64,000 nt of DNA from Immersiella caudata (lineage: Eukaryota > Ascomycota > Sordariomycetes > Sordariales > Lasiosphaeriaceae), in contig JAULSU010000001.1 of NCBI GenBank assembly GCA_030512335.1, positions 2,108,001 to 2,172,000 of the forward strand, in the 5' to 3' direction. Below, one piece after another: positions 44,314 through 56,451 of this stretch. Positions within the stretch are counted from its first letter, which is position 1. Each line of letters begins with the position of its first letter. The position numbers and the translations under genes were made by a program. The notes beneath the pieces are model-generated. The model had not been told where the DNA came from. It saw only the letters and a list, made by a program, of their open reading frames with translations, and searched no databases.

Positions 44314-47300
44314 TTTAATGCGATGGATGAATTCCAGAGAGAGCTATGTCGTGGCGATGGGCGCGATTCAATGTCGCTGGGATTCCATCGGGCGATTGCT
44401 GCCGTGCTGCGCCTGGGCATCGACAGGTGGTCTGCAGCGTGCGGATTTCCGTGCGTGCACTACGCAATGAGACGGAAAGCCAAAACCAAAAAGCGACTGG
44501 CCAGAGAGTGACGGCCTCGTCGGGTCGCGGCTTGTCTTAAGTGAATCCCAAGGTAGGTCGGGAAACACTCGCAAAGTCCGGCCAAAGCGGATAGTTGGGA
44601 GGGTGATGAGCTCAGATGTGGAGGGCGGCGAAAGAAGACGTAAAGAAGAGGGAGGACCAGAGGGGCGCAGGGAATTGTTAGAGCAGCTGTGAGGGGGTGG
44701 ACAGGAAAGGGCTGGCCGGGGGTGTGTGGCCCAGCCCATTCTCGCCTGTCCAAGCGTCGCTTGCTCGCCAGGGGGGCGTATTCTAGACAAGGAGAGGGGG
44801 GCCCTTGTCGATTCCGTCTGTTCCGGACCGGGAGACATGGAATTTCCAGCTTACTGCGACTGGCCGATTGTAACGGTGCTCGCCATTCGGGCTCAACCTT
44901 TCTTGACGGGTGCAGAAACCATGGAATCAATCAGCGCCGCGACCCTCCACTCCATCCGCATTTGCCCTCACCACCTGCGCTTGCTTCTCCCCAAGGCCAC
45001 CAGACGCTGGCTAGTCACGTCCATGGACTCCTACTGGCGCCGAGGTGCAGAGGGTGAGACCAACGCGGCCAATCAAGCCTCCCACATCGGCAAGGGACCC
45101 AGAGTTGGACCGCACCGTCCATCAGTTCTCGATTTCGCAACTCCAGGACCCAAAGCAGGACACTTATTTCCTGGTTCTTTAGCTGAAACCACGCAAGCTC
45201 GGTAGCTGTCGTGAGATTTTCTCCCCTGGAGCCCAAGGCCGCATTTGGGAATTGCAGCCGGCATTCGATTGAAGTGCAAGCAGATTCGAGGCGCTCTGGC
45301 CTGTGTTGTACTCTCCATTCCTTGCGCCCTTTCTTTGTCTGGGCCTCTCACCACTGTTCCCAGCGCGCCAGCCCCTAAAGCGGGCAGCCCCGCGCGCTCC
45401 GTTTCAAAGGCGGCGGCGCTCCCGTTCCGGAATCCTTTGCCTTTGGTCAACCAGCAACAACCTCACCCAATTCTGTGCCGCATGGCAAGAATGGTTGAAT
45501 GAACCGCCTTCCACACTTTTCAGCCCGGAGATCTGACGGCGGGATTTGGCATTTACGATCGATAAGTGGTACTTTATCCTGGATTCATGCAAGCTGCCCG
45601 TGTGCCGGCAGCACTCGCCTCGTGGGTGCTTTCAATCCGACGCGCGGTTGATCCTCAATATGCGGCGGCTAAGACTCTTTTGTGCGCCCCCGCGGACAAC
45701 ATCATTGGGATTGCTTTTCATTGTAAAAGTGGAAAAGAATCTTAAGACCAGCGGCTTGGTAATAGCTAATTCCCCGATCTCCGTTCCATCACCACCCCTC
45801 CGTTGACAGCTGGAGGAAGCGGTGCCGACAACACTTTTGACGATTGTTCGCTGACAAACTCCTCGATACCACTCTAACAACAAGTTCGCCAACGAGCCTA
45901 CAACTCTGTGCTCAGCCACCTTTTTCAAGCCATTTTAGTCGATTGGGAAGTCCCTGAGACTAACAGAAACGTTGTGCGTAAAGCGCGACTCCAGAGATTT
46001 GCCAACGGCCCAAACGGCCAGTACCGGTACGCTTTCGCCGATGTTGACTGTTGATGCTTGGTCTAGCGAATGGCAGCAGCTGTGGTACGACCTTTGCGGT
46101 GCGTTTGGAGATGTTGATAACACAAGAAGACGCGAGCTGGGCATTAGTGTTGTGTCATGTTGTGGTCACCTCTTTGTCCCTTCGTCAGCCCAGCGAGCTC
46201 TGCAGCCAGCTATAGGTCGTATTCAGAACTTTGGTTTCGTTGGCCTGTTACAAGGAGCCCGGGCCTGTTGGACAGGTCGCGATGGCTGACTTTTCCGCGA
46301 ACAACAATACAGACGGTTGCGGCCCTGTACTTCGGGCTGTACCTAGACCGCGCAGCGCGCACGACGAGGCTGGCGAGATTCCCGGTGCACCTAATTCATC
46401 AACCAAGGTTTGTTTTCAGATGAACCGCAGCGCATCGCAATATTGATCTGCTGGCTGGAAAAAATAGGCCGAGTGGCACGGACTGACGAAGGGCCTAAGT
46501 CTCCAACGCTCGCTCTTGGCGCCTTCGCCTGAGGGCAAAACGCCAAGAGGAGCCCCGCTCACTGTGCAGACCCCGGTCCACCGTGACCTACGACGCAGGT
46601 CTGTATTCAGCGGCGATTGACTCTCCACCGATCACCGATTATGATCTCGCTAGGAAAAACAAACGACCAGCGCAATGGTTCAGCAGCTCAATCAAAAACC
46701 GGTTGTCGCTGCACTCCAATCCCACAACAAGGGGGTCGCATCGCCAAGTTGTAGCCCACCTTCACATGTGGACAAACGGCCATCCCACGCCTGTCACGCA
46801 TGCTTGACCAGCTGTGCCCTCTCGTTGGCTGCCGGCTCTCGTCAGCCCCCTGATCGATGTCGAAGGATCAGCTCTAGAGATACGGAGTACGCCATGTGTT
46901 TTATGGTTGCACACATCCGCGATATCATTAAGGACGACGGCTCAGCTTGTCAGCGTCATGAGCTGCATATGCTCGCGGCAAAGACAGCGAATTCATTCGC
47001 GCAAGCACTCCTCACAAAGTCTGATAGACTTTGGAGACGCACCCTGCGCTGCAGCTTTCCATGCGGAGCTAAAGCGCGGGGAGGTCGAGTTGGTGTGTTC
47101 GCCACCCTCAAACCTGCTCAGTCACCTACCAAGCTTTTCTCCATTGTCCCCGGGTTGCGATTGGACTGACCGCCTCGCTGTCGGCATCTTGATGGCCACC
47201 GCGGGCCCGATCGATGCGAAGCCCCGCTGGACGCGCAACGACTGCTAACATCGTGGGCCGAAGCACCCGGCCTCGGCACTAGGACCGTTAATGGTGTTCG

Positions 47301-49467
47301 GGTACGCCATCACAAACTCGGCGGCCACATGGGGTTTGACAAATAGCCGTTGGATGCGCCGCTCGAAGCTGGGTTCACAGCCTCGATCCCCAGTCGATGG
47401 GGTCGACGGTTTCTGACCGTCAGCCATTTCTGACATCCCTCGTGGAGCCTAAGCCCCCTCAACGACTTACGCTTAACCCCAGTCAGCGGACCCAGCAGGA
47501 GCCATTGTGAACAAAAGTGAGGGGATTCCGGAGATAGCCTCGGGCCACCCCGCCGATTCTAACATGGAGAGGGTGTGCACCGCTTGTGCGGCGTATTCCC
47601 GTCCCGCCATGGTGTGTTGTGGAGGTTGCCCACGGGCGGTGATGGCTCCACAAGCCCCTCCTAAAGCTGGGCGAAAACCATCACCAGGTCAAGGCCATCG
47701 TCTGTCAAAGTTGATTACACATCAGATCGTAAGGTCCAGCGGGGTTGCGCCAGTGTGGGACTCTCCCGTGTGTCGGCAGACACATTTTGAGTGCCGCCCA
47801 CCATCAGAATACCAACTGTCCAAGCCCCATAGTTAACTTGACATCCATGGAGGTGAGCTAGGTCTGTGCCAGAAGACCAGCGCGGTTTCGCTCACCTTGT
47901 CTTTCGTCATGGATCTTGTCCCTACATCACGGTCACATCACCCCAAATACTTCAATACAGACTTCAGGTGGCAAGACGCACCCATGCAGGCAATATGCAC
48001 TCTCGGCAAGTACCGACAGACAGAAACACCCACGCTGCTCGGGAGATATGCGTCCCTCCCGATGGACGGCTACCCACTTACTCCGAGCAGCATCATGCTT
48101 TCCCTTCCGTTGATTGGTACATGGACTTTCCATGTCGATGCGGGATCTTAGTAACAAAAAAAACATCCTTCCCGGGTTTAGCTCGAGAGTGTTGTTCTAC
48201 GTGGGCTTCTAGACGGTGGAGGCTCTGCGAGAAGCGAAGTGGGTGGATGACAGGACATGACACTTGCAGGGACGATCTGCGAACTAGGAGATACTTTCTG
48301 AGTAGCGCAGTTGCGGTTCCCGTCGGTCCCGTATGCGTCTATTGGTTGAGATGGCGTTTTCTAAACTTTGAAGTAAGTCGGTTTGGGACTTGGTGAGGGG
48401 ATGATGGCGTATTGGTGTCAAGGTAGGTATGGTATGAGATGGTTTGGTGGAAGGTGCTGTCATATTTGAATGCAGTACAGATGAATTTCTAGTGGAGGGG
48501 ATGGGAGAAGTCGCGGAGTTTAGTGAATAACAATGTGACACAGGGCGAGTGAAGTTAAATCATGTCACGTCCCTTAAGGACATATCCTGTCCAATATGAA
48601 ATATTTTCAAGTGAACCTTGAAGATCTTGAAATGATGCAAGTGGTATTGGCAACCCGAGAGGGGACGTCACCTCATAATCTCCCACAACCTTACCTTCAA
48701 CCGGGCGTCCTTCATCTACCTAGTCCCTTGAACAAGGCGGAAGTACATAGCAACATCGAGAGTCGGGACGTGAAGTGAGCAAGTGCAGGATGATGACAAG
48801 GCAGCCACTCCTGGAAAGTGGAGACAGCTGTCAATTTTCTCATCTCTCGGAAGCACCACTCTTGGAGTCTCTAACTTCACAACCCTAAGGGGACCTCATC
48901 TCCCAACCCAATTGTTCCCAGCCACTCCCGCCCATGCCAAAGAACACCACATACACTACTCACCACGTCTCGAGACCCGAACGGAACCATGAAAAGGTAA
49001 AACTTCCGTCTAGTATGTGGCGTCTCGCAGCGACTACCCGCAGCTATGCAGCCACCCGCAAGTTAAATTCAAGAGTAACAGCCACCTGCGAGGAAAAGGG
49101 GGTGGCCGGTTGGCAACACAACAACAAACAGACACCCCCTTGTGCCCTGTGGCACAAACACCCACGCGTGCGCGCTCGCTGAAGAAATCCCCATCCGGCT
49201 CGTGGTACCTCGCACAATGCACAGCGTCTCCAAGAACCGAGACAGTGTCAGCCCGACAATCCCGGACCACATCTTGGATTTTACCCCATCAGCAAGACAG
49301 CACGTTGATTCTGAAGGCAAAGAAACAGTCGATTGCTCTATGTCTACTCACCGACCCTAGAGTACATTTAGGGGCTGGGATACAACTCCGATTATAATAC
49401 ACTGAACCCGGCGCCTCTCCTGTCCTCTCCAGCACTCGTCCCCTCTTAAATTTAGTGCCGCCCCTGC
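44314..49467. other. 5.15-kb gene-poor region
   Basis: Between the RING gene start and the beta-MPP 3' end, both on -. Open frames reach about 160-176 codons but overlap in several frames, carry no motif and lack codon regularity. I see no transposon ends, long repeats or RNA genes. It may hold regulatory DNA, non-coding transcripts or a decayed element. Confidence 0.5.
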
Positions 49468-51126
49468 TTAGAAGGTATTTCTAGACATATCGGCCCTAAG
49501 TCTGGAGTAGTCGAAAAGGCCCTCAATGCTACCAACAGCGCTCACAGCGATGTCCTGATCCCACAGTTTACGGTTGGCAAAGTCCATGACATCCTTCTCT
49601 GTGATCGCATCGATCGAGCGCTCGATCTCGCCCGGGCTCATCCGCCGCCCAGTGGTGACGATTTGCCGGCCAATATCCTCGGCGACAGCGGTGGTGCCAT
49701 CAAGAGAAAGGAGAATCGACGCCTTGAGCTGGGCCTTGGCACGCTCAACCTCGGCCTCCGTAACGCTGCCAGCCAGACGAGTCCACTCGCGGAGAGCGAA
49801 GTGAACAAGATCGTCCACCTGGGTGAGCTTGTCCGTGACGAGGTAGATGCCCCAGAGACTACCGACGTGAAGTTAGCAAGAGGTTAGCAAACCTAGCCAT
49901 TGGGACGCTGGCTTACCCAGTATCGCTGTAGCTGGTGGAGAAGCTCATGAAGCTAGTAGCGAGGTCGTGCTTATGGACGAAGGCGCTGAGCTTGCTGCCT
50001 GTGTGGGGAGCGTTGCCGAGAGCCTTGTCGTAGTTTCCAACAATAGCCTGGGTAACGAGGGCGGTGAAGTAGTCGTCGTCGTTCCAGCTGACGCCCTCAA
50101 CGGCAATGGCGATGTTGGCGGTGGGGATGGTGTCGTCACGGATACGGACATCGGAGCCGATAAAGTCAGGTGTCTTCTTGGAAAGGAGATACGCGCCGGT
50201 CTCGGGAGCCTTGCTAGGCAGACCCGCGAAGTACTTGTCAGCCATCTCAACTAGCTTGTCGTGGGGCACACCGCCAGCACCAACGAGAACCATCCTGTCG
50301 GCGGTGTAGTTGTGGTTGATGTAGTTGGAAAGCTCGGTGCGAGTGATGTCTTGGATGTTCTGGCGGGGGCCGAGAATGGTGCGGCCAAGGGGTTGGTTCT
50401 GGTAGGCGGTGGCGTGCAGGTGGTCGAAGACAACCTCCTCCAGCTGCTTCTCGACCTCCTCCGACTCTCGCAAAATAACGCTCCTTTCCCGCTCAATTGC
50501 CGACTCCTCGAGCTTGGAGTTTTGAAGAATATCTTGAAGAATGTCGACGCATTGCGGAACGTCCTCGTTCAGGGCCTTGGCAAAGTAGACGGTGTTCTCG
50601 CGCTGTTGCCTGTGTTAGTAACCGACGATGCTCCAGTGTTCGGGCGTCGGACGAACCGAGGTGTAGGCGTTGAGGTGGGCGCCCATGTTCTCGATCTCGA
50701 GCTCCAATTGCTGCTGTGTCCGCTTCTCGGTTCCCTAAAGGCAGTCAGCTAGCTGCGGCGCGCCGCGTGCTGCAGTTGGGGAGCGCACTTTGAAGGCAAG
50801 GTGCTCGAGGAAGTGTGCGGTGCCATTTGTCTCCTCGGTCTCGGCTCTGGAGCCGGCATCGATCCACACGCCAACGGTCGAAGTCTGCGCGTACGGGGAG
50901 TATTGCGTCGCCACCTAGAAGCACAATCGGGGTCAGATGCGGCCAATTGGAGGGCTTGCGACGACGGGCTGCTCACGGTCAGGCCATTCTTGAGCGTTGT
51001 TGTCTCGGTCTTGATGGCGGGAGCGTGATGTGGAGTCGCGAGGCCTCGCCTGAAGGGCACAGAAAGACCTCCGGCGCGGCCTCGCAGGCCCTTCGAGAGG
51101 TTCAGAGCGAGTCTCCGGGACGCCAT
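49468..51126 (-). CDS. pep: Mitochondrial processing peptidase beta subunit
   Basis: Catalytic subunit of the matrix protease that removes presequences from imported mitochondrial proteins. In Neurospora the same polypeptide is also core protein I of respiratory complex III. Exons: 50977-51126, 50789-50914, 50657-50734, 49917-50602, 49468-49858 (476 aa, all in frame; same length as I recall for Neurospora PEP). An Arg-rich presequence starts MASRRLALNLSKGLRGRAG. The M16 zinc motif HFLEH gives His84, Glu87 and His88. The distal acidic ligand region ENTVYFAKALNEDV follows after intron 3. Later blocks are LGRTILGPRQNI and the substrate-side loop. Five exons for a gene this short is intron-rich for the window. 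Its 5' end is divergent from MED14. Confidence 0.96.
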
Positions 51127-52013
51127 CGAGCTGGATGGAGGGGGCGGCGGGAAGGTGGTGAAAAAGGGGTTTGAATGGAAAGGTAGTCGGGAACCAAGCT
51201 CAATCGAAATGATTTTGCCTCACATCAGTTCTGAGCCAGAAAGCTCGGGATCGTTCGGATGGGTGCTCGGGCCAAGTGGTGCCGCGAGCTCTGTCACGTG
51301 CTTAGTGTTAGTCAGCCAAAATTTGCTGGCTGGCGATTCGCTGCCGCTCGGCCCAGCCTCAATCAGGGCCCCAGCTTTGCGTTGTCGATAGAGCGAACGC
51401 AACCATCAAACCCGACGTCGACAGGCCTCATCGCCGCCCCAGACCGAGAGGCGGAAACGACACGAGGAGCACTCTGCATACTGCGCTGCAGCGACTATTT
51501 TGACGCGAATTACCGGCGAAACCGAGCGGCCGCGCTCCAGACATCGCGTGTGCGCGTCGCATTCCACCACCGCATTTTGGTCCTCAATCACATCGACTGG
51601 CGCCTTGAGTTTGGGTCCGACTGCGCGACCCAATCCCTGGACGGCTGTGAGAAGTGATGGGCAGCCGTAAGGCTTTCACCGCACGATTTGGCTGATACGC
51701 AGGCGAATGCGCTGCGCTTTATCCCGGCAATCTCGACAAAGAAAAGACCTCTCTTTCGAAACGTCACTCCTCACACCCTGCCGATGGTAGCGATTGCGAA
51801 TCAACCAACCACACTTTGCTCAACGGGCCTGCGAACTCTTCAAGGCGCGCGTGGTCACTACTTTACTAACTTACCGTTGCTGTACTGATCTTGGACGGTT
51901 CATTTTCCCCATCGCATTCCACAGTCGGGAAGGGAGATCGGAGGGTCGGCAACAGCGTTTCTCCTCGCAGGGAGAAAGGTTGAGAGCGCGCTCAGCTACC
52001 AGCTAGCAGCAGC
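51127..52013. other. Divergent promoter beta-MPP/MED14
   Basis: 887 nt shared upstream region. Small frames (51155-51391, 51259-51657) have no motif. Nothing else recognised. Confidence 0.6.
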
Positions 52014-55000
52014 ATGGAAACCCCAATACCAAACGGTGTCCGGACCAACCACGACCGAGACTCATGGATGAACGGCGTCAACGGCGGATCAGTGAAGCGC
52101 GAGATGTCCCCCGACAAAGGAAAGGGAGCTGTCGCCGGCATGGCAAACGGCGGTGATGGCTCGGCGATGGACGTGGATAGCGGGCCACAAGGCGGCCCAG
52201 TTGGCGCTTTGCCGGCAGGGCATTATTCAAGCATCGAAGATTTGCCGGACGAGATGCAACATATCGTGGTGGACATCCTACCATTAAGTCGACTTGTTTC
52301 GAGGCTCGCTCAATTCACCCACGGAAAACTGCAAGAACATATCATGAGTCTCGCATCAAAACCAGTCCCGCAGGCCGTTGCCAACGGCAACGCCAACTAC
52401 CTGCCGACCGGAGCGGAAGATACGTCACCGGAAAGTCTTGAGAAGAAGCTTTCTCTCCTGAAGTTCATCCAGGATCAGCACTCTAAGTGGGTGAAGGCTC
52501 TCGTGATTTCAGAATGGAGCAAAAAAGCCGACAAAGTGTCGAAACTTATCGACATCAGGGCGCATCTTGCGATGAAGGTGGAGGAGATCAACCAGGTTTT
52601 CTTTGATTTGGTGAACACCAAGCGGGACCTGCACTGGGCGAAGGTGCCAAGTCCAGACCTGAAAACAGCCCTGGAAATATTGAGTACCGGTGAGGTTAGT
52701 TGGATGCCAGAGTTTGGGTATTTAAAACCGCCACCAGTGACGCCAGAGGAGACGGAAACGTGGATCGACAATATCAACACAATGTTGAGTGTGCGCCTGA
52801 GCCTGGACGAGTACGAGAAGACTCCATACGCATTCAGGAATTACACCATTGCCTCAGGGAGGGTCACATTCCGAGTAGAAGGGGAGTTTGAGGTCGACCT
52901 GACGATTGGGGATGAGGACTTCGAAAAACAATTCTGGTTTATCGACTTCCGGTTCCTGTTTACCCCGGCACCGGAGGAGCTCTCGGAAACCTTGCGCATG
53001 GCCTTGGAGGCGAAGGTGAACGAAGTCCTGGGAATCGACGGCTTGGCTGGCTGCTACAAATATCTTCACGAATTCATTCTGACGCAGAAGATCACCGAGT
53101 TCTGGCGACAAGCTGTGGAGCTGAGCAGGGCGAGGTGGATAGACACCCTGAACGTCGAGAGGTTGAACCGAGCAATGGCGATACAATACTGGGTCAACCG
53201 GCCGCATTCTCAAGGGTCCAAGAGTTGGATCATTCTTGGGGTGAATAGTGGCAACGGGCCGGGTGGTCTTGCTGATCCAAAATCCCCAAGTCATCTTGCC
53301 TTGCGTTGGTTCCGCGACAACAAGGAGGTCAAGGATTTCGACATCCCGCTGGACGCCAACGCGATATCCGCCGAAGACCTGGTAACGTCGGCGATTGCCA
53401 GACACGTTGAATACCTCCTTGGCTCGATTTACAACAAGCTGTTATCCAAGCCCCGATTTGCCCAGAGACATGCGAGACTCTCTCTTGATATTTCTCAGGA
53501 GAATCCTTCGGACTCGTCACTCACAGTGCAGCTGTTCGACACGGAAAATGCCACAGTGCGAGTGGACGGCATGACCGGCTCCTTTAGCTTGCTACCAATC
53601 TCTCCCAACATTCAAGAAGGACAAAAGAGACTAAACTCTAGCCCTAACCCGGCAGAGGATGGCCCGGTCACGCTGGAGTGGATCAGAGTGCTCTATACCA
53701 TCAAAGACCTCACCAGCCGCACGCGCAGCATTGGATGGACGATAGTGCGGAGCCCCATCACGCCAGACGAGCTCAAGAACATGGTTCATTCGGCAACTCA
53801 GTCGAGAGAGGCGTTCCAGCCGGCTTGGCTACGCAAAGTCGGCTGGGCTCCTCAGTGGTTCGTGATTATGACCATGAGCTTGAGCGGGGATCAGTGGTGG
53901 CTCGTCGAACTGTAAGTTGAGCCCGGTTGAAGTTTTGAAGGATACGCTGTACTGACGTGCTCGCAGTTCTGCGCAACCGAAACCAGGACCACAAGGCGGT
54001 GCTCGGGTGAAGACATTTACCAAAATTCCCATGGCATCCGCTCAGCTGAGCTTGACGGATCACTTCTTCGAGAATTTGACCGTCTATGTGTCTGGGATGA
54101 TCTCGCAGATCACCGACCTCCGAGAACTCCATTCCAAGAAGATGGCCTACAACTCTAAAGTCTCGGACGCCTATCGTTCTCGACTGCCCGCAGAGATCCG
54201 ACTACCGACTATATTCGTGCGACTCTCAGATATGCTCCGGCCCCGGAGCGGAGAGACACGCACGATCTCAGCATCGTGGGCTAAGGACTTCGTACCAATA
54301 CATTTCTTGGGCGTGCAGAGCTCTTCGGGCGACCAGGATAGCATGCTCGCATCCGGAGCATCGCAACCGAGGCGCGACTCACGACTCAAGGTCATCGCAG
54401 AGGCCAGGCTCACAGTCACCAACAGGTCCAAGTTCCAGCTTCTCAAGGGTAATGTCGACCATGACGTCGCCTTCGACCCTCGCATTGGCCAGTTCTCGTT
54501 GAAGCTGCGCGCAGATATGGGCACGCCACTCGTGAGCTTGCTCGCCGCCCGTATTCGTTCTTTGGAGAGGTTGGTCGACTTCGTCGAAGCCATCCGACGG
54601 GCAGGCAAGGGTGTGGCTCCGGTGAGCGCAACGCTGCGCGAGGTCGTGTTCACCTACGGCAACAGCAGCGATAGCAATGATCCCAGCCCAACGGCCGCGC
54701 CACTACCCGGCCCGTCCCGCCAACCACCGCGCGCATGGCGTGTGAAGCTAGACATCAGCAAGGAGAGCGGCGTTGACATATCGATGGAGAAAGGAAACCC
54801 TCATCTCCGGGTCCTCGACTATCTCAAATCAGAAGCGGACTCTTCTGCCTTCGAAAACCTTCCTGCGTGGCTGCTGTGGTCCCTCCCGCTCTTCCGCGGG
54901 ATTGAGAAGATCGAAGAATTATGGACGAGCACTGCTGTCAAGAACGAGGGCGTGTTCCAAGCGATCCACAAGAGGCCTAGCTGGGCCAATCTCCGCTTCA

Positions 55001-55572
55001 CTCTATCGCCGCGTCGGGTCCTAAACCTGGACATCAGATACCAGGACAGGAGGGGTAGGATGGTTTGGCATGTTACTCGCTCGGAACCCACCGGGCCTGC
55101 CAACGAAGCTAACCCCGGGACTCCCCGGCGATCTGACGAGTTTGACCGGGTATTGCAAAAGGTTTGGCACGCTCAGGCTAACGGGATCAAGGGTCTCGGC
55201 ACCAGCGCTGCTGCAGACCCCGAGAAGGGCATAGAAAAGCTCCTTTCGATGATCGATGCCGCTGTGAGGTCACTCGTTGGCACCCCGCCAGGACCAGGTC
55301 TCCCACTAGCCGCTGCTGCACAAGAACTGCCCGGCCCAGCAGGAGGCCCATCGATGCAGCAACAAGCTCAGCCGCCGCCGTCACAACACCCGCCACAATC
55401 GGCCGCTGCAGCCAGGTATGCCGCATCGCTCGCCCAGCAACGCCAACAGCAGTTTCAGCAGCTCCAGCAGCAGCAGCAGCAACACAACGGCCAGAACCAA
55501 GTCCATCAGCGCGGCGGCGCTGGTGCGCCTTTGGGAAGCAACAGCAAGGCCCCTCTCGTGGTGCTCGACTAG
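52014..55572 (+). CDS. MED14: Mediator complex subunit 14 (Med14/Rgr1)
   Basis: Backbone of Mediator joining head, middle and tail modules; required for RNA polymerase II transcription. Exons: 52014-53911 and 53967-55572 (1167 aa; the 55-nt intron has a GTAAGT donor). The N-terminal Med14 domain starts after a short disordered leader: HYSSIEDLPDEMQHIVVDIL, PLSRLVSRLAQFTHGKLQ, LSLLKFIQDQHSKWVKALV and WMPEFGYLKPPPVTPEE. Middle repeats include FWFIDFRFLFTPAPEELSET and KITEFWRQAVELSRARWIDT. The C-terminal tail ends in Gln/Pro-rich low complexity (QQFQQLQQQQQQHNGQ), a usual feature in fungi. The start METPIPNGVRTNHD is the first in-frame ATG and follows a purine/GC 5' region. Confidence 0.96.
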
Positions 55573-56451
55573 GAGTCGAATGCTACACATATCACGACAC
55601 CGCCGCCTCCCGTGTTGTAGGCTGGCGTGTTTGTATAAAACAACCTCATCTTTTCCCTTTCATCCCGTCCCCCAATTTACATTTACCCCGACGTCAAAAA
55701 GGGCCAGGCCAGGTTTTGGCACCACGGAGAAGGGTGCGCCTCCAGCGATGAAATGTGTATATCGATGATTGCTACGTTTGGAAGGAATGGATAGTCGATT
55801 TTTAGGTCAAGGCACACTATTTTTCGAGCTCGGCGGGATTTCTTGCTTTCAATCATCATCCCCTCGCATTGACGCTTGTCCAGAGCAGAGAGGGTGGCGA
55901 TAGATCTGTCGTGGTCGGATAAAGGCAGAGGAAGAGGAACGAAAGAGGAGCGAAAGAGGAAGAGAAAAAGGTGGCGAGTTGTTGAGGAGCTTCTCCGTCC
56001 GTCTGCCTCTGAGATGAGCTGGGCATCGCGAAGGAAGGAGATTATGGTATATCGTCGTCTCCTCGGGTGGACGAAGCGAAGGGGAATTACACGCATCTCA
56101 CCACGCATGTCGTGCTGCGATCTGGTGGGTTGGGGGCATACTTAGCGCACTTACCTAGGTGACTGGCATGATACCATAAAAGCGAACAATAACATGATGG
56201 CATATGATCGTTTTGATCCAGTTTATGCATCTGTTGCGTCTAGGCTTGGTTGATGTGATGCGATCTATTTCTATGGACGCACATGCTCGCTCGCTGGGGG
56301 CATAATAGCTATGATACATGATATAATGTTCAATGAGAGGACTCCTCTGCCCAACAGCATCTTTGGGTCGATGACATCCATCTCAGCACCTGCGCCCACT
56401 CACTGGGTAACACTACCGTCAGCGCTATTTCGATGGTGAATCCTTGAGGAG
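55573..56451. other. Convergent intergenic region
   Basis: 3' UTRs of MED14 (+) and the protoporphyrinogen oxidase gene (-). No gene, RNA or repeat recognised. Confidence 0.6.

Noticed and set aside
46675..48396. Several + strand frames of 109-176 codons in the gene-poor region
   Set aside because: Mutually overlapping, no motifs, irregular composition and no intron signals that would join them.
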